Origin: Planctomycetota bacterium
GTDB taxonomy: Bacteria; Planctomycetota; Phycisphaerae; Phycisphaerales; UBA1924
Length of the DNA: 64,000 nt
NCBI GenBank assembly: GCA_013285505.1
Contig: CP053450.1
Coordinates: forward strand, 228,796 to 292,795
Reading direction: 5' to 3'
Shown here: one piece after another, positions 17,443 to 26,460 of the stretch
Layout of the letters: each line of letters begins with the position of its first letter
Position numbering within the stretch: position 1 is the stretch's first letter
The notes under the pieces: generated by a model
Database searches by the model: none
Told to the model about the DNA's origin: nothing
What the model saw: the letters and a program-made list of their open reading frames with translations, nothing else
Translations under genes and position numbers: made by a program

Positions 17443-18671
17443 ATGGAGGCCGGCGTGATCTATCTCGACAACAACGCCACCACCAAACCCACAGACGCCG
17501 CCGCCCAGGCCGTCCACGTCGCCACCACCACCCTCTGGGCCAACCCCTCCAGCGTCCACAGGGCCGGGCAGGAGGTCCGCCACGCCCTCGAGCTGGCCCG
17601 CAAGGAACTCGCCGCGCTCCTCGGCGTGACCGCGAAGGAACTCGTCCTCACCGGCAGCGGCACCGAGTCGATCAACCTCGCCGTCCGCGGCGTGCTCGAG
17701 GCCCGCATCAAACACGGGGGCAACCCCGCAGACCAAGGGGGCAACCCCGCGAATCAGGGGGGCGGGCTTTCCAGCCCGCCTCTGCCCAACATCATCACCA
17801 CCCGCCTCGAACACACCGCCGTCCGCGACCTCGTCCAACACCTCGAACGTCAGGGCCGCGCCGAGGCCCGGTGGCTCCCCCTCGATTCCCGCGGCATGGC
17901 CGACCCGGCCGCCCTCGGCGCGCTCATCGACGGCCGCACCGCGCTGGTCAGCGTCCAGTGGGCCAACAACGAGACCGGCGCGATCCAGCCCGTCGAACGC
18001 CTCGCCGATATCTGCCGCGAAAGAGGCGTCCCCTTCCACTGCGACGCGACCCAGTGGGTCGGCAAGATGCCGATGCCCGAGGCGCTGCCCTGCGATCTGC
18101 TCACCTGCAGCGCCCACAAGTTCCACGGCCCCAAGGGCGTCGGGGTGCTCTGGGTGCGGCGCGGGGGTGGGCCTGGTCCCCCAGACCATCGGCACGCAGG
18201 AGATGGACCGGCGCGGCGGGACCGAGAGCGTCGCGGCCATCGTCGGGGCGGGCGTCGCCGCGCGAGAGGCCGTTGCGTGGCTGGCCGACCCCGCCGCGCG
18301 CCCGGGTCGCCGCCCTGCGCGACCGCTTCGAGAACGTGGTCGTCGAGCGCGTGCCCGGCGCGGCGATCAACTGCCACACCTGCCCCCGCCTCTGGAACAC
18401 CTCCAACATCGCGTTCCCCACGCTCGAGGCCGAGGCCCTGCTCATGCTGCTGTCTGAGCGGGGCGTGGCCGCCTCCGCCGGCGCGGCGTGCTCGTCCGGC
18501 TCGCTCGACCCCAGCCCGGTGCTTCTGGCGATGGGCATCCCCGAGACGCTGGCCCACGGGTCGGTTCGCTTCAGCCTGAGCCGCGAGACCGGCGGGGGCG
18601 AGATCGACGACGCGATCGAGACCATCGTCGCCTGCGCCACCCAGCTCGGGCGGTCCTCCGGCTCGATCTAA
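17443..18671 (+). CDS. Cysteine desulfurase, IscS/NifS-like (two frameshifts, repeat insertion)
   Basis: PLP-dependent class V aminotransferase-fold enzyme of about 410 residues that takes sulfur from cysteine for Fe-S and thio-cofactors. [47 protein letters not shown] and [15 protein letters not shown] (PLP lysine in SAHKFHG) are present. The C-terminal half has [10 protein letters not shown] with the active-site cysteine. Residues ~90-113 are an insertion coded by short repeats and a palindrome (17712-17785). Frame breaks near 18157 and 18295 are repaired by one GC unit each. It lies between two Mla-type ATPase genes. Confidence 0.9.
17712..17785. repeat. In-frame repeat/palindrome insertion in the cysteine desulfurase gene
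   Basis: Two direct copies of gggggcaaccccgc (with gaccaa and gaatca spacers), then the palindrome ggcgggct-tt-ccagcccgcc at 17761-17780. They encode [20 protein letters not shown], a low-complexity segment absent from typical IscS proteins. Confidence 0.75.
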
Positions 18672-18722
18672 CGCACCGGCACGGATCACGCTCTCCCGCC
18701 GCCACCCTCACTCCCCACGCCC

Positions 18723-18728
18723 TACCCT
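18723..18728 (+). promoter_or_regulatory. -10-like TACCCT before the membrane protein gene
   Basis: TANNNT hexamer ending 8 bases before ATG 18737, with no Shine-Dalgarno sequence. Candidate leaderless start. Confidence 0.35.
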
Positions 18729-18736
18729 CTCCCTAC

Positions 18737-19565
18737 ATGAGCAACCAACTAGACCACAATCAGCCCCGCTTTGGCGAGTTCGGTTCAGACGTGCCGGCCC
18801 ACCAGGCCACGCCCGAACGCCTCAGCCTCATGGCCCTGTTCTCGACCATCACCGGGGCGCTGACAGTCATCGGCTGCTGCATCCCGGCCGTCGGCCTCGT
18901 GCCGCTGCTGCTGGCCATCGGCGGCTTCGTCGGCATCTCCCGCTCCCGCGCGCGCGGTCCGCGGCAAGGGTCTGTCGATCGTCGGCGGCACGCTCGGCCT
19001 GATCTCCCTGCTCATCTCCTCGGTGCTCTGGATCGGGGCCTCCTCCACCGGCGGCAAGATCGGCCCCGTCTACTCGCAGGCCTTCGACCCGGACCCGACC
19101 GTGGTCCGGACCGTCCTGACCTCCGACGCCGCCGCGAAGCTCACCGACGAACAGGTCGCCGAGTTCCAGGCCGCCCTGACCGCCGAGGGCGTGACGAGCC
19201 TGACCATCCCCAGCGGCATCCTGAATCTGTTCAGCGGCTACGGCGCGGTGGGCGCGAGCCCCGACGGGTTCGACCAGCTCCGCAACCCGTCCGAGGGCAT
19301 GGTCTACCCGTTCCCCGCCGAGACGAGCGCCGGCTGGATGTACGTCTACGTGCTGATGGACCCGACCCAGAAGCTCGGCTCCGGGATGCTCGGCCTCAAC
19401 GACGCCGCCCTCCGGACCGACGACGGCCGGGTCATCTGGCTGATCGGGCCGGCCGATGCCCTCTCGGGCGCGACGGGCCCGGACCAAAGCCCCGCCCCCG
19501 ACCAGACCGATACTGGGTCAGACACCCCGGCCGACGAGACCTCCGGCGAGGATCCCGACGGCTGA
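18737..19565 (+). CDS. Membrane protein of unknown function (one frameshift)
   Basis: About 276 residues after repair near 18948, where cgcgcgcgcgg needs one more GC unit. The N-terminal cytoplasmic segment is followed by two hydrophobic helices (LMALFSTITGALTVIGCCIP with VGLVPLLLAIGGFVGI, and LSIVGGTLGLISLLISSVLW) flanking a short basic loop, a DUF4190-like arrangement. An extracytoplasmic domain follows with SQAFDPDPTVVRTVLTSDAA and a disordered Asp/Pro/Thr-rich tail. It is followed 18 bases later by an MlaF-like ATPase gene, so it may belong to the same transport operon. Function unknown. Confidence 0.75.
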
Positions 19566-19583
19566 TCCGGACGTACACCTGCA

Positions 19584-20480
19584 TTGAGCGTGAGCCAAGC
19601 GAACCCGAATCCGCAGACCGCGCCGTCCGGCGAGAGGGCCCCGGGCCCCGATCCGGTCATCCGCTGCACCAACATCGCCAAGATCTTCGACGGCCGCACC
19701 GTCCTCGACGACATCAACCTCGAGATCTACCCCGGCGAGACCATGGTCATCATGGGCGGCTCGGGCTCGGGCAAGTCCACCAGCCTCCGCCTGATGATCG
19801 GCTCGATGCGCCCGGACCGGGGCTCGATCGAGATGTTCGGGCGCGACATCTGCGCCCTCAACGAGAGCCAGCTCAACGACGTCCGCAAGCAGTTCGGCAT
19901 CCTGTTCCAGTCCGGCGCGCTGTTCAACTCCATGACCATCGCCGAGAACGTCGCCCTGCCGCTGCAGGAGCACACGCGGCTCGATCAGGACATCATCGAC
20001 ATCCAGGTCAAGATCAAGCTTGAACTCGTCGGCCTGCGTGAGCACGCCGACCTGCTGCCCAGCCAGATCTCCGGCGGCATGAAGAAGCGCGCGGGCCTTG
20101 CGCGCGCGCTCGCCCTCGACCCCAAGGTCCTCTTTTACGACGAGCCCTCCGCCGGGCTCGACCCGGTCACCAGCGCCCAGATCGACCAGCTCATGCTCGC
20201 TCTCACCAAGCAGCTCGGCGTCACCAGCGTCGTCGTCACCCACGAGATGGACTCGGCCTTCACCATCGCCGACCGCATGGCCATGCTCGACAAGGGACGC
20301 ATCCTCAAGGTCGAGACCCGCCAGTGGTACGAGCGGCTCCGCGACATGCCCCTCGAGCAGGTCCGCGGCCTGCCCGAGGACGAGCAGCTCATCCGCCAGT
20401 TCCTCAGGGGCGACGCCGACGGCCCCATCACCGCCCGGCGAGACCAGTCGGCCTTCACCGACGATCTCTTCGGCGCGTAG
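19584..20480 (+). CDS. ABC transporter ATPase, MlaF-like (lipid transport)
   Basis: 298 residues. Walker A GGSGSGKST, Q-loop LFQSGALFNSMTIAEN, signature SQISGGMKKRAGLARAL, Walker B KVLFYDEPSAGLDP and H-loop VVVTHEMDSA. The whole pattern fits MlaF, the ATPase that powers phospholipid movement with MlaE and MlaD. The C-terminal extension (RQWYERLRDMPLEQVRGLP) fits that group. Start TTG 19584 (or GTG 19590). The MCE-domain gene follows 110 bases later, which supports an Mla-type system, but the permease gene is not adjacent. Confidence 0.9.
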   Translation: MSVSQANPNPQTAPSGERAPGPDPVIRCTNIAKIFDGRTVLDDINLEIYPGETMVIMGGSGSGKSTSLRLMIGSMRPDRGSIEMFGRDICALNESQLNDVRKQFGILFQSGALFNSMTIAENVALPLQEHTRLDQDIIDIQVKIKLELVGLREHADLLPSQISGGMKKRAGLARALALDPKVLFYDEPSAGLDPVTSAQIDQLMLALTKQLGVTSVVVTHEMDSAFTIADRMAMLDKGRILKVETRQWYERLRDMPLEQVRGLPEDEQLIRQFLRGDADGPITARRDQSAFTDDLFGA

Positions 20481-20592
20481 CGATTCTCGGGCGGGATTCC
20501 CCGCCTCCGATCAACCCCGGACACCGCTCGGCCGATAACCGCCGCAGGAGGCCGTATCATGCGGCCGACCAACGGAAGGGCCGGACCACCTC

Positions 20593-21905
20593 ATGAGCGC
20601 TCGATACAGCCAGACAGCCAACCTCCTCGCCGGCACCTTCCTGATCGGCGGCGTCGTCCTCGCGATGGTGATGAGCTTCATCCTCGCCGACTTCAGCTTC
20701 ACCAGGAACGCCGAGTACACCGTCAGGTTCAGCATCCGCGACGGCGCCACCGGCCTCTCGCCCGACGCCGCGGTGCGCGTCGGCGGCCAGCAGGTCGGCA
20801 AGGTCAAGTCCATCCGCGTCGATCGCGATGCCGACACCGGCGAGTACGCGGTCGATGTCACCATCAAGGTCCGCGCCGACATCGAGCTCTACGAGGACGC
20901 CTGGGCCCACCTCGAGGTCCCGCTGCTGGGCACCGGCAGCACGCTGAACATCCCCTACCTCGGCACCGGCGACGGAATCGAGACAACCCAGGGCCAGTCC
21001 GCCCGGCTCGAGCCCGGCGAGGTGCTCATCGGCTCGATCGCGCCCCCCGCCTTCCTGGCCAACGCCGGCTTCGGGCCCCAGCAGCGCGAGCAGCTCCAGC
21101 GCATGTTCACCGAGACCGAGCGCGCACTCACCGAGTTTGCCGACGCGCTCGAGGAGATCCGGCCCCGCGTCGCCCCGGTCGCCGACGACGCCGCGGCCAC
21201 CGTCGCCTCGGCCCGCCGCTCGATGGAGTCGATCGAGGCCGACCTGGCCGGCTGGCGCGGCGACATCTCCACCACGCTCGACAACGCCGCCTCCACCAGC
21301 GAGCAGCTGCCCTCGGTCGTGGACGACGCCAAGATCATCCTCGCCGACACCCGCGAGATGATCCAATCGGGCCGCGCCGTCATCGACGACAACCGCCCCC
21401 GCATCGACAACATCCTCGCAAACGCCGACGAGGTCGTCTCCGGCGTCAATGACGAGTGGATCCCGCGGGGCACCGAGCTGCTCGGCTCGGCCCGCGAGGG
21501 CGTCCAGTCCTACCGCGACACCGCCGACCGCGTCAGCGGCATCATCACCAAGCAGCAGCCCACCATCGAGCCGCACGCTCTCCAACCTCCGCACCATGAG
21601 CGACCAGTTCAAGTTCCTCGCAATCGAGGCCCGGAGCCAGCCGTGGCGGCTGCTCCACCGCCCCGACACCAAGGAGCTCGAAACCCAGCTGCTCTACGAC
21701 TCGGCCCGCTCCTACGCCGTCGCCGTGGCCGACCTGCGTGAGGCCAGCGCCTCGATGGAGGCCGTCATCGCCCTCTCCCGGCGCGACAGGCCGGGTGGAC
21801 CTCGAGCAGATGGAAGCGATGCGCACCAAACTCCAACAAGCCTTCGAGGGCTACGCCGAGGCGGAGTCCTCGCTTCTCGACCGCGTGATCAACGCCAACA
21901 AGTAG
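20593..21905 (+). CDS. MCE/MlaD-family substrate-binding protein (two frameshifts)
   Basis: About 438 residues. One N-terminal transmembrane anchor (LAGTFLIGGVVLAMVMSFIL), then an MCE domain (YTVRFSIRDGATGLSPDAAV, RVGGQQVGKVKSIRVD, VPLLGTGSTLNIPYLG). A long helical domain with many Ala, Asp and Glu follows (ADDAAATVASARRSMESIE), like the helical needle of long MCE proteins. Frame breaks near 21570 (ccgcgcac) and 21792 (ggcgcc) are each repaired by one GC unit. The final residues are LLDRVINANK. It would contact lipids in the periplasm with the neighbouring ATPase. The next gene begins directly after the stop. Confidence 0.88.
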
Positions 21906-23076
21906 GTGCCGCCGGTGCCACGCCGACCGATCCACATCCTCGCCGCGGGCTGCGCCCTGCTCGCCGCCGCCTGCGTGGCACAAGCCCAGGAAGACCCCCC
22001 ACGCCCTGGCGCGACGCCCTCGAGCCGCGTCGAGCCGCAACCTGGACGACGTCCTCGACGGGGTGCTGGGGCTCGCGACCGTGGCCCCGCCGCAGAGCGG
22101 GATCTTCGTCCCCGCCGGCACCTCACCGCGCGAGGCCTCGATGCCGCCCGCCGACTGGTCGCCGCTGACCGCCAGCGCGCGCCCGAACGCCTGGTCCTCC
22201 TCGTCCACGGCCTCGACGAGGCCGGCGACATCTGGACCGAACTGGCCCCGGCGGCTCGTCCGGGCCGGCTACAAGGTCGCGCGGTTTGAGTACCCCAACG
22301 ACCAGCGCATCCGGACCTCCGCCGCGCTGCTGCTCGACCACCTCCGCGCCGCGCACGGGCAGGGCCTCGACGAGATCGCCATCGTCGCCCACTCCATGGG
22401 CGGGCTGGTCTTTTTCGACGCCATGACCCGCGAGGACGGCTACGCCGGCGACGTGGTCACGCCCGAGGGGCTCCCCCGGATCACGCGGCTCGTCGCGGTG
22501 GGCACCCCGTGGAACGGCTCGTCGTGGGCTCAGCTCCAGGCCGTCGGCGAGATGCACGAACAGGTCACCCGCGTGCTCGGCGATGCCTCCGGCGATATCC
22601 GCCCGATGCTCCACTACCGACGCGACGGCTCGGGCCAGGCCGGCGACGACCTCCTCCCGACATCCGCGTTCATCACCGACATCCGCGCCCGGGCGTGGCC
22701 CGAGCACCTGCCGCTGACCATCATCGCCGGCCGCATCACCAACCCCGACCCCGCCACCTACGAGAGCCTCGCCGAATCGACCATCCTGCGCGAACTGCTC
22801 GGCCCGGACGACCTCGAGGCGTTCATCGCCGACCTCCGCGCCGCCAGCGAGGACCTCGGCGACGGCGTGGTCTCGCTGGACTCGGCCTTCGCCCGCGAGA
22901 CCGACGACAAGCACGTCTTCGCCGTCAACCACCGCGCGCTGCTGCACGACTCGCCCATCGACTTCCTCACCGGCCGGGCCGAGGCCGGCCCCCCGGCGAT
23001 CCCGATCATCCTCGAACGCCTCGAACTCGACGCCGCGCGCCGAACCCCCTCCGACCCGCCCCAGCAGGACGACTAG
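21906..23076 (+). CDS. Secreted alpha/beta-hydrolase, lipase/PGAP1-like (three frameshifts)
   Basis: About 392 residues after repair. The N-terminus (IHILAAGCALLAAACVAQAQ) is a signal peptide, with LAAGC or AAAC as possible lipobox. The hydrolase has LVLLVHGLDEAGDIW (oxyanion region), the nucleophile elbow VAHSMGGLVF, and LVAVGTPWNGSSWA. HAVNHRALLHD-like sequence near residue 345 is a candidate for the catalytic His. Frame breaks near 22023 and 22252 need one GC unit each; the one near 22168 needs two. It starts at the base after the MlaD-like stop (GTG 21906 or 21915), so it is probably co-transcribed and could act on envelope lipids. Confidence 0.8.
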
Positions 23077-23132
23077 CCCGCCGGGGCGGCCCAAACCCCG
23101 CGAACCGCCTCGCCCCGGCCACCCGTATCTGT

Positions 23133-23138
23133 TAGGCT
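23133..23138 (+). promoter_or_regulatory. -10-like TAGGCT, candidate leaderless promoter
   Basis: TANNNT hexamer ending 6 bases before ATG 23145, with no Shine-Dalgarno sequence. Confidence 0.4.
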
Positions 23139-23144
23139 TCTGCC

Positions 23145-23806
23145 ATGGCCCAGCGCCGCCACCACTACGAGCAGGCCTTCGAGGCGTACGTCCGCCAGGA
23201 ACGCATCCCCTACGTCGCCGTCAACGAGGCCAAAAAGGCCCTGCTGCCCGCCTCGACCCCGCTCCGGATCGAGCAGGACGAGCCGGGCGCGGACGCCGAG
23301 ACGCTCAAGAGCTTCGATTTCGTCGTCTACGGCCGCGGGCTCAACCTGCTGACCGAGATCAAGGGCCGCCGCCTGGCCCCCGCGCCAAGGGCCGCCCCGC
23401 CAACCAGCCCTCCAGCCGCCCGGTCACCACCCGCCGCCTGGAATCCTGGGTCAACGCCGACGATGTCCGGTCCATGCTCCACTGGCAGGGGCTCTTCGGG
23501 CCCGAGTTCCGGGCGGTGTTCGTGTTTCTCTACTGGTGCGATGAATTGCCCGCCGACGGCCTGTTCGAGGAGATCATCGAGTGCCGCGGCCGCTGGTACG
23601 CCCTCCGGGCCGTCGCCGTGGACGAATACGCCCGGGCCATGCGTGTCCGCAGCCCGCGCTGGGGCACCGTCCACGTGGACGCCGCGACGTTCCAGCGCAT
23701 CAGCCACCCCTTCCGCGGCACCCTCTCCTCGGCGTCGGGGCCGCTCGGTGGAACCTCCGGAGGCGTCGGCCAGCCCGCCCCCGTTCTGGAACCGCTGGGA
23801 CTCTAG
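23145..23806 (+). CDS. PD-(D/E)xK-nuclease-like protein with HYExxFE start (one frameshift)
   Basis: About 221 residues. Starts RRHHYEQAFEAYVRQERIPY, then SFDFVVYGRGLNLLTEIKGR, which gives the Asp ... Glu-x-Lys arrangement of the PD-(D/E)xK nuclease fold with the preceding helix Glu. The second half contains LHWQGLFGPEFRAVFVFLYW and AVAVDEYARAMRVRS. I believe similar proteins occur in other planctomycetes, but I cannot name a characterised member. The frame breaks near 23388, where restoring two GC units gives APARAKGRPANQPSSRP. It ends in a Gly/Pro-rich tail. Confidence 0.7.
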
Positions 23807-23904
23807 AGACGGATCTTCGGCACCCGCCGCACCGGGGCCGGCGATCCCGCCTTTCGCCCCGACGGCCTTTACCCCCCGCCCCGCCGCCTGTAGCATCATC
23901 CACT

Positions 23905-24126
23905 ATGAACCACCGCGCCCGACTGCTGCTCCCGCTGCTCCTGGCCCTGGCGACCCTGGTCGCCCTGCCCGCCATCACCTCGGCGCAGGATTCCCGCCCC
24001 AAGGCCCCCGTGCCCAGCAAGACCGGCTCGCCGCCCAAGGTGCGCAACATGCTGCTGCTGGTGGTCATCCTCGGCGTCGGGCTCGGCGTGCAGGCGATCC
24101 CGTCCAAGCGCGGCCACAACGACTGA
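23905..24126 (+). CDS. Small exported or membrane protein
   Basis: 73 residues. Signal peptide-like start (RLLLPLLLALATLVALPAI then TSAQ), a short polar linker (DSRPKAPVPSKTGSPP), and a second hydrophobic helix (NMLLLVVILGVGLGVQAI) ending in SKRGHND. This gives a membrane protein with a small periplasmic loop. Function unknown. A TAGCAT hexamer lies 8 bases before the ATG. It is the first of three small exported-protein genes in a row. Confidence 0.65.
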   Translation: MNHRARLLLPLLLALATLVALPAITSAQDSRPKAPVPSKTGSPPKVRNMLLLVVILGVGLGVQAIPSKRGHND

Positions 24127-24185
24127 TCCACACCCGCTCCCGCTCGAGGACCCGACCTCGCGGCGAGCCCCTCGGAGGACACCCC

Positions 24186-24477
24186 ATGGCCCCCAGACGC
24201 CGCTGGCTCGTCGCGACCAACCTCGCCCTCGCCGCCGGTATCGCCGTGGCGGCGGCCAGCCTGCCCGCCAGCGGCACGCAGTCGGCCAACCGCGCGCGGC
24301 CAGTACACCATGGTCGCCGGCGAGATCCGCGCCGGCGGGGACGCCAGCGGCATCTACATCATCGACTCGGTCAACGAAGAGATGGTCGTCGTCCGCTGGG
24401 ACGACAACCGCGGCACGCTCTCGGGCATCGACTACCGGAGCCTCGCGACCGACACCGCCCGCAGGCCGGGACGGTAA
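24186..24477 (+). CDS. Small exported protein (one frameshift)
   Basis: About 97 residues after repair near 24294 (cgcgcgcgg run, one GC unit). ATG preceded by GGAGG. The signal peptide is rich in Ala (LVATNLALAAGIAVAAASL). The mature part reads YTMVAGEIRAGGDASGIYII, then VNEEMVVVRWDDNRGTLSG, a compact beta-strand pattern. The downstream neighbour has a matching core (NEEVLLMLDNRAEQIMLYKV), so the two may be divergent paralogues of one small domain. It ends ATDTARRPGR. Function unknown. Confidence 0.65.
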
Positions 24478-24482
24478 TCACC

Positions 24483-24827
24483 ATGCAGACCACGAACACC
24501 ACACCGACCGACGCCGCGACCGCACCCCGCCGCACCGGCGAGACCTCGCTCACCGTCCTGGCTCTCGGGCTGGCGATGGTGCTCGGGGCCCTGCTCTGGG
24601 GCGCGCTCAACCAGCCGGCCCGGGCCGAGATGGTCGCCGAGACCGGCCACCTCGTCGCCCTGACCGCCCGCGGCGACAACGAGGAGGTCCTGCTCATGCT
24701 CGACAACCGGGCCGAGCAGATCATGCTCTACAAGGTCACCCAGAACAGCACGCTCGAGCTCCTCCAGAGCCTCGATCTCACCGAACTCTTCCAGTCTGCC
24801 CGCGCCCGGCGCCTCGGCAGCGAGTAG
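24483..24827 (+). CDS. Small membrane-anchored exported protein
   Basis: 114 residues; ATG lies 6 bases after the upstream stop. A single hydrophobic anchor (LTVLALGLAMVLGALLWGAL) is followed by ARAEMVAETGHLVALTARGD and NEEVLLMLDNRAEQIMLYKV, a beta-rich core similar in layout to that of the preceding gene. The C-terminal helix (LELLQSLDLTELFQSARA) is amphipathic. Probable two-gene unit of related envelope proteins. Function unknown. Confidence 0.7.
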   Translation: MQTTNTTPTDAATAPRRTGETSLTVLALGLAMVLGALLWGALNQPARAEMVAETGHLVALTARGDNEEVLLMLDNRAEQIMLYKVTQNSTLELLQSLDLTELFQSARARRLGSE

Positions 24828-25011
24828 TCTCTCCCAAGCCGGGTGCCCAAGGCCCGCACGCATCCTCTGCGGGGCCTGACCCCGTACGCAACACGACCCC
24901 TCCGCCGCCGCCGGGCCGACGGAGGGTTACCCCCTCGCCCGGTGCCAACCTGCCTTCTCCAGCGCCCCGCAGCGTGCGGGTGCGCCCAGTCTGTGCGTGC
25001 GGAGTCTGTCC

Positions 25012-26418
25012 ATGCCGATCACCCCCCTGCCTCAGTTCGAGGCCGACCTCCAGGAATACCGCGACCAGATCGCCCAGCAGGAGGCCGCCGACGCCGCCGA
25101 GCAGAAAACGCTCGTCGTCAAATTCGGCGCCATGAAGCTGATCGGCGAGTACCGCTACGACGGCAAGGTCAAGCCCGGGTGCGGCTCCAAGGTCGTCTGC
25201 CGCACCCACCGCGGCACCGAACTGGGCGAGCTGCTGACCGTCACCTGCAAGAACGGGGCCTGCTCCAAGAGCATCACCCGCCAGGAGATGCTCCAGTACA
25301 TCGACGCCTCCGGCGGCCGCGACTACCCGTTCTTTACCAAGGGCAAGGTCCTCCGCATCGCCACGATGGAAGACCTGCACGCCCAGGAAGGGATCGAGCA
25401 GTCCCGCCATGAGCTCGTCCGCAAGGCCCGAGACGCCGTCGCCGGCGCCGGCTCCTCGATCCGCATCGTCGACGCCGAGCCGATCCTTGGCGGCGAGCTG
25501 ATGACCTACTACTTCCTCTCCGAGGAACGTGTCGACGCCCGCGACGCCCACCGCGCGCTCAACGCCCTGCACAACGGCCGCGTGGACCTGCGCCAAGTGG
25601 GCGCGCGACGAGGCCCGGCTCACGGCCGACTACGAGCGCTGCGGCCAGCACTGCTGCTGCAAGAACTTCCTCAAGGTGCTCAAGCCCGTCTCGATGCGCT
25701 CGGCCAAGGTGCAGAAGGCCACGCTCGAGCCTCTGAAGATCTCCGGCCGGTGCGGGCGGCTGATGTGCTGCCTCCGATACGAGGACGAGACCTACGAGGA
25801 GCTCCGCAAGCGTCTGCCCCACCGCAAGAGCCGCGTGGGCACGCCCCACGGCGACGGGATGGTGCTCAGCAGCCAGATCCTGACCCAGCTCGTGCTTGTG
25901 CGTCTCGATATCGGCGAGGACGCCGCGATCCCGGTCGAAGAGCTCACGGCACCGATCTCCAAGACCCAGCCCCCGCCGCCCGAGCCGGGCACCCGGTTCC
26001 GGCGTGAGAGCCGCCCGCCGCCGACCAAGCCGCGTCGCGAGCGGAGCGCGGACCGGCAGTCCGACCGCCCGGACGGGCGATCCGGCCGGGCGCGACGAGA
26101 CCGCCGCACCCACCGACCAGCCCACCACCAAGAAGAAGCGGCGGCGGCGGAAGAAGAAGAAGCCCGAGGGGCGCCGGCGGCCCCGATTCGCAGGGCACCG
26201 GCGGCAACCGGCCGCCGCGGGGCTCCGGGGGCGACCGTCCCGCGGACACCAGATCCGGCGACGGCCCGCCGTCCGAGAACGCCGGCCAAGGCCCCCAGGG
26301 CAAGAAGAAGCGCCGCAGACGCCGGCGGAAGAAGCCCGGTGGCGGCGAGGGCGGCTCGGGGCCCAACAACGCCGGGAGCGGCGGCCCGCCACCCTCCGGC
26401 GGCGGTTCCTCGGACTAG
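25012..26418 (+). CDS. PSP1/YaaT-family protein with long basic tail (three frameshifts)
   Basis: About 470 residues after repair. The core matches the PSP1 domain: VVKFGAMKLIGEYRYDG near the start, TYYFLSEERVDARD, then the Cys cluster ERCGQHCCCKNFLK, SMRSAKVQK and ISGRCGRLMCCLRYE. Related Bacillus YaaT/RicT acts in an RNA-maturation and sporulation complex and binds an Fe-S cluster through such cysteines. After residue ~330 the chain is disordered, Arg/Lys/Pro/Gly-rich, with TTKKKRRRRKKKKPEG and a second Lys/Arg block, so RNA or membrane contact is plausible. Frame breaks near 25596, 26088 and 26173 are each repaired by one GC unit. ATG 25012 has GGAG upstream. Confidence 0.85.
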
Positions 26419-26448
26419 GTCCCCCGAACCCACGCCCCGCCGAGGCGG

Positions 26449-26454
26449 TATGGT
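26449..26454 (+). promoter_or_regulatory. -10-like TATGGT, candidate leaderless promoter of lepB
   Basis: TANNNT hexamer ending 6 bases before ATG 26461, with no Shine-Dalgarno sequence. Confidence 0.45.
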
Positions 26455-26460
26455 CTGCGC

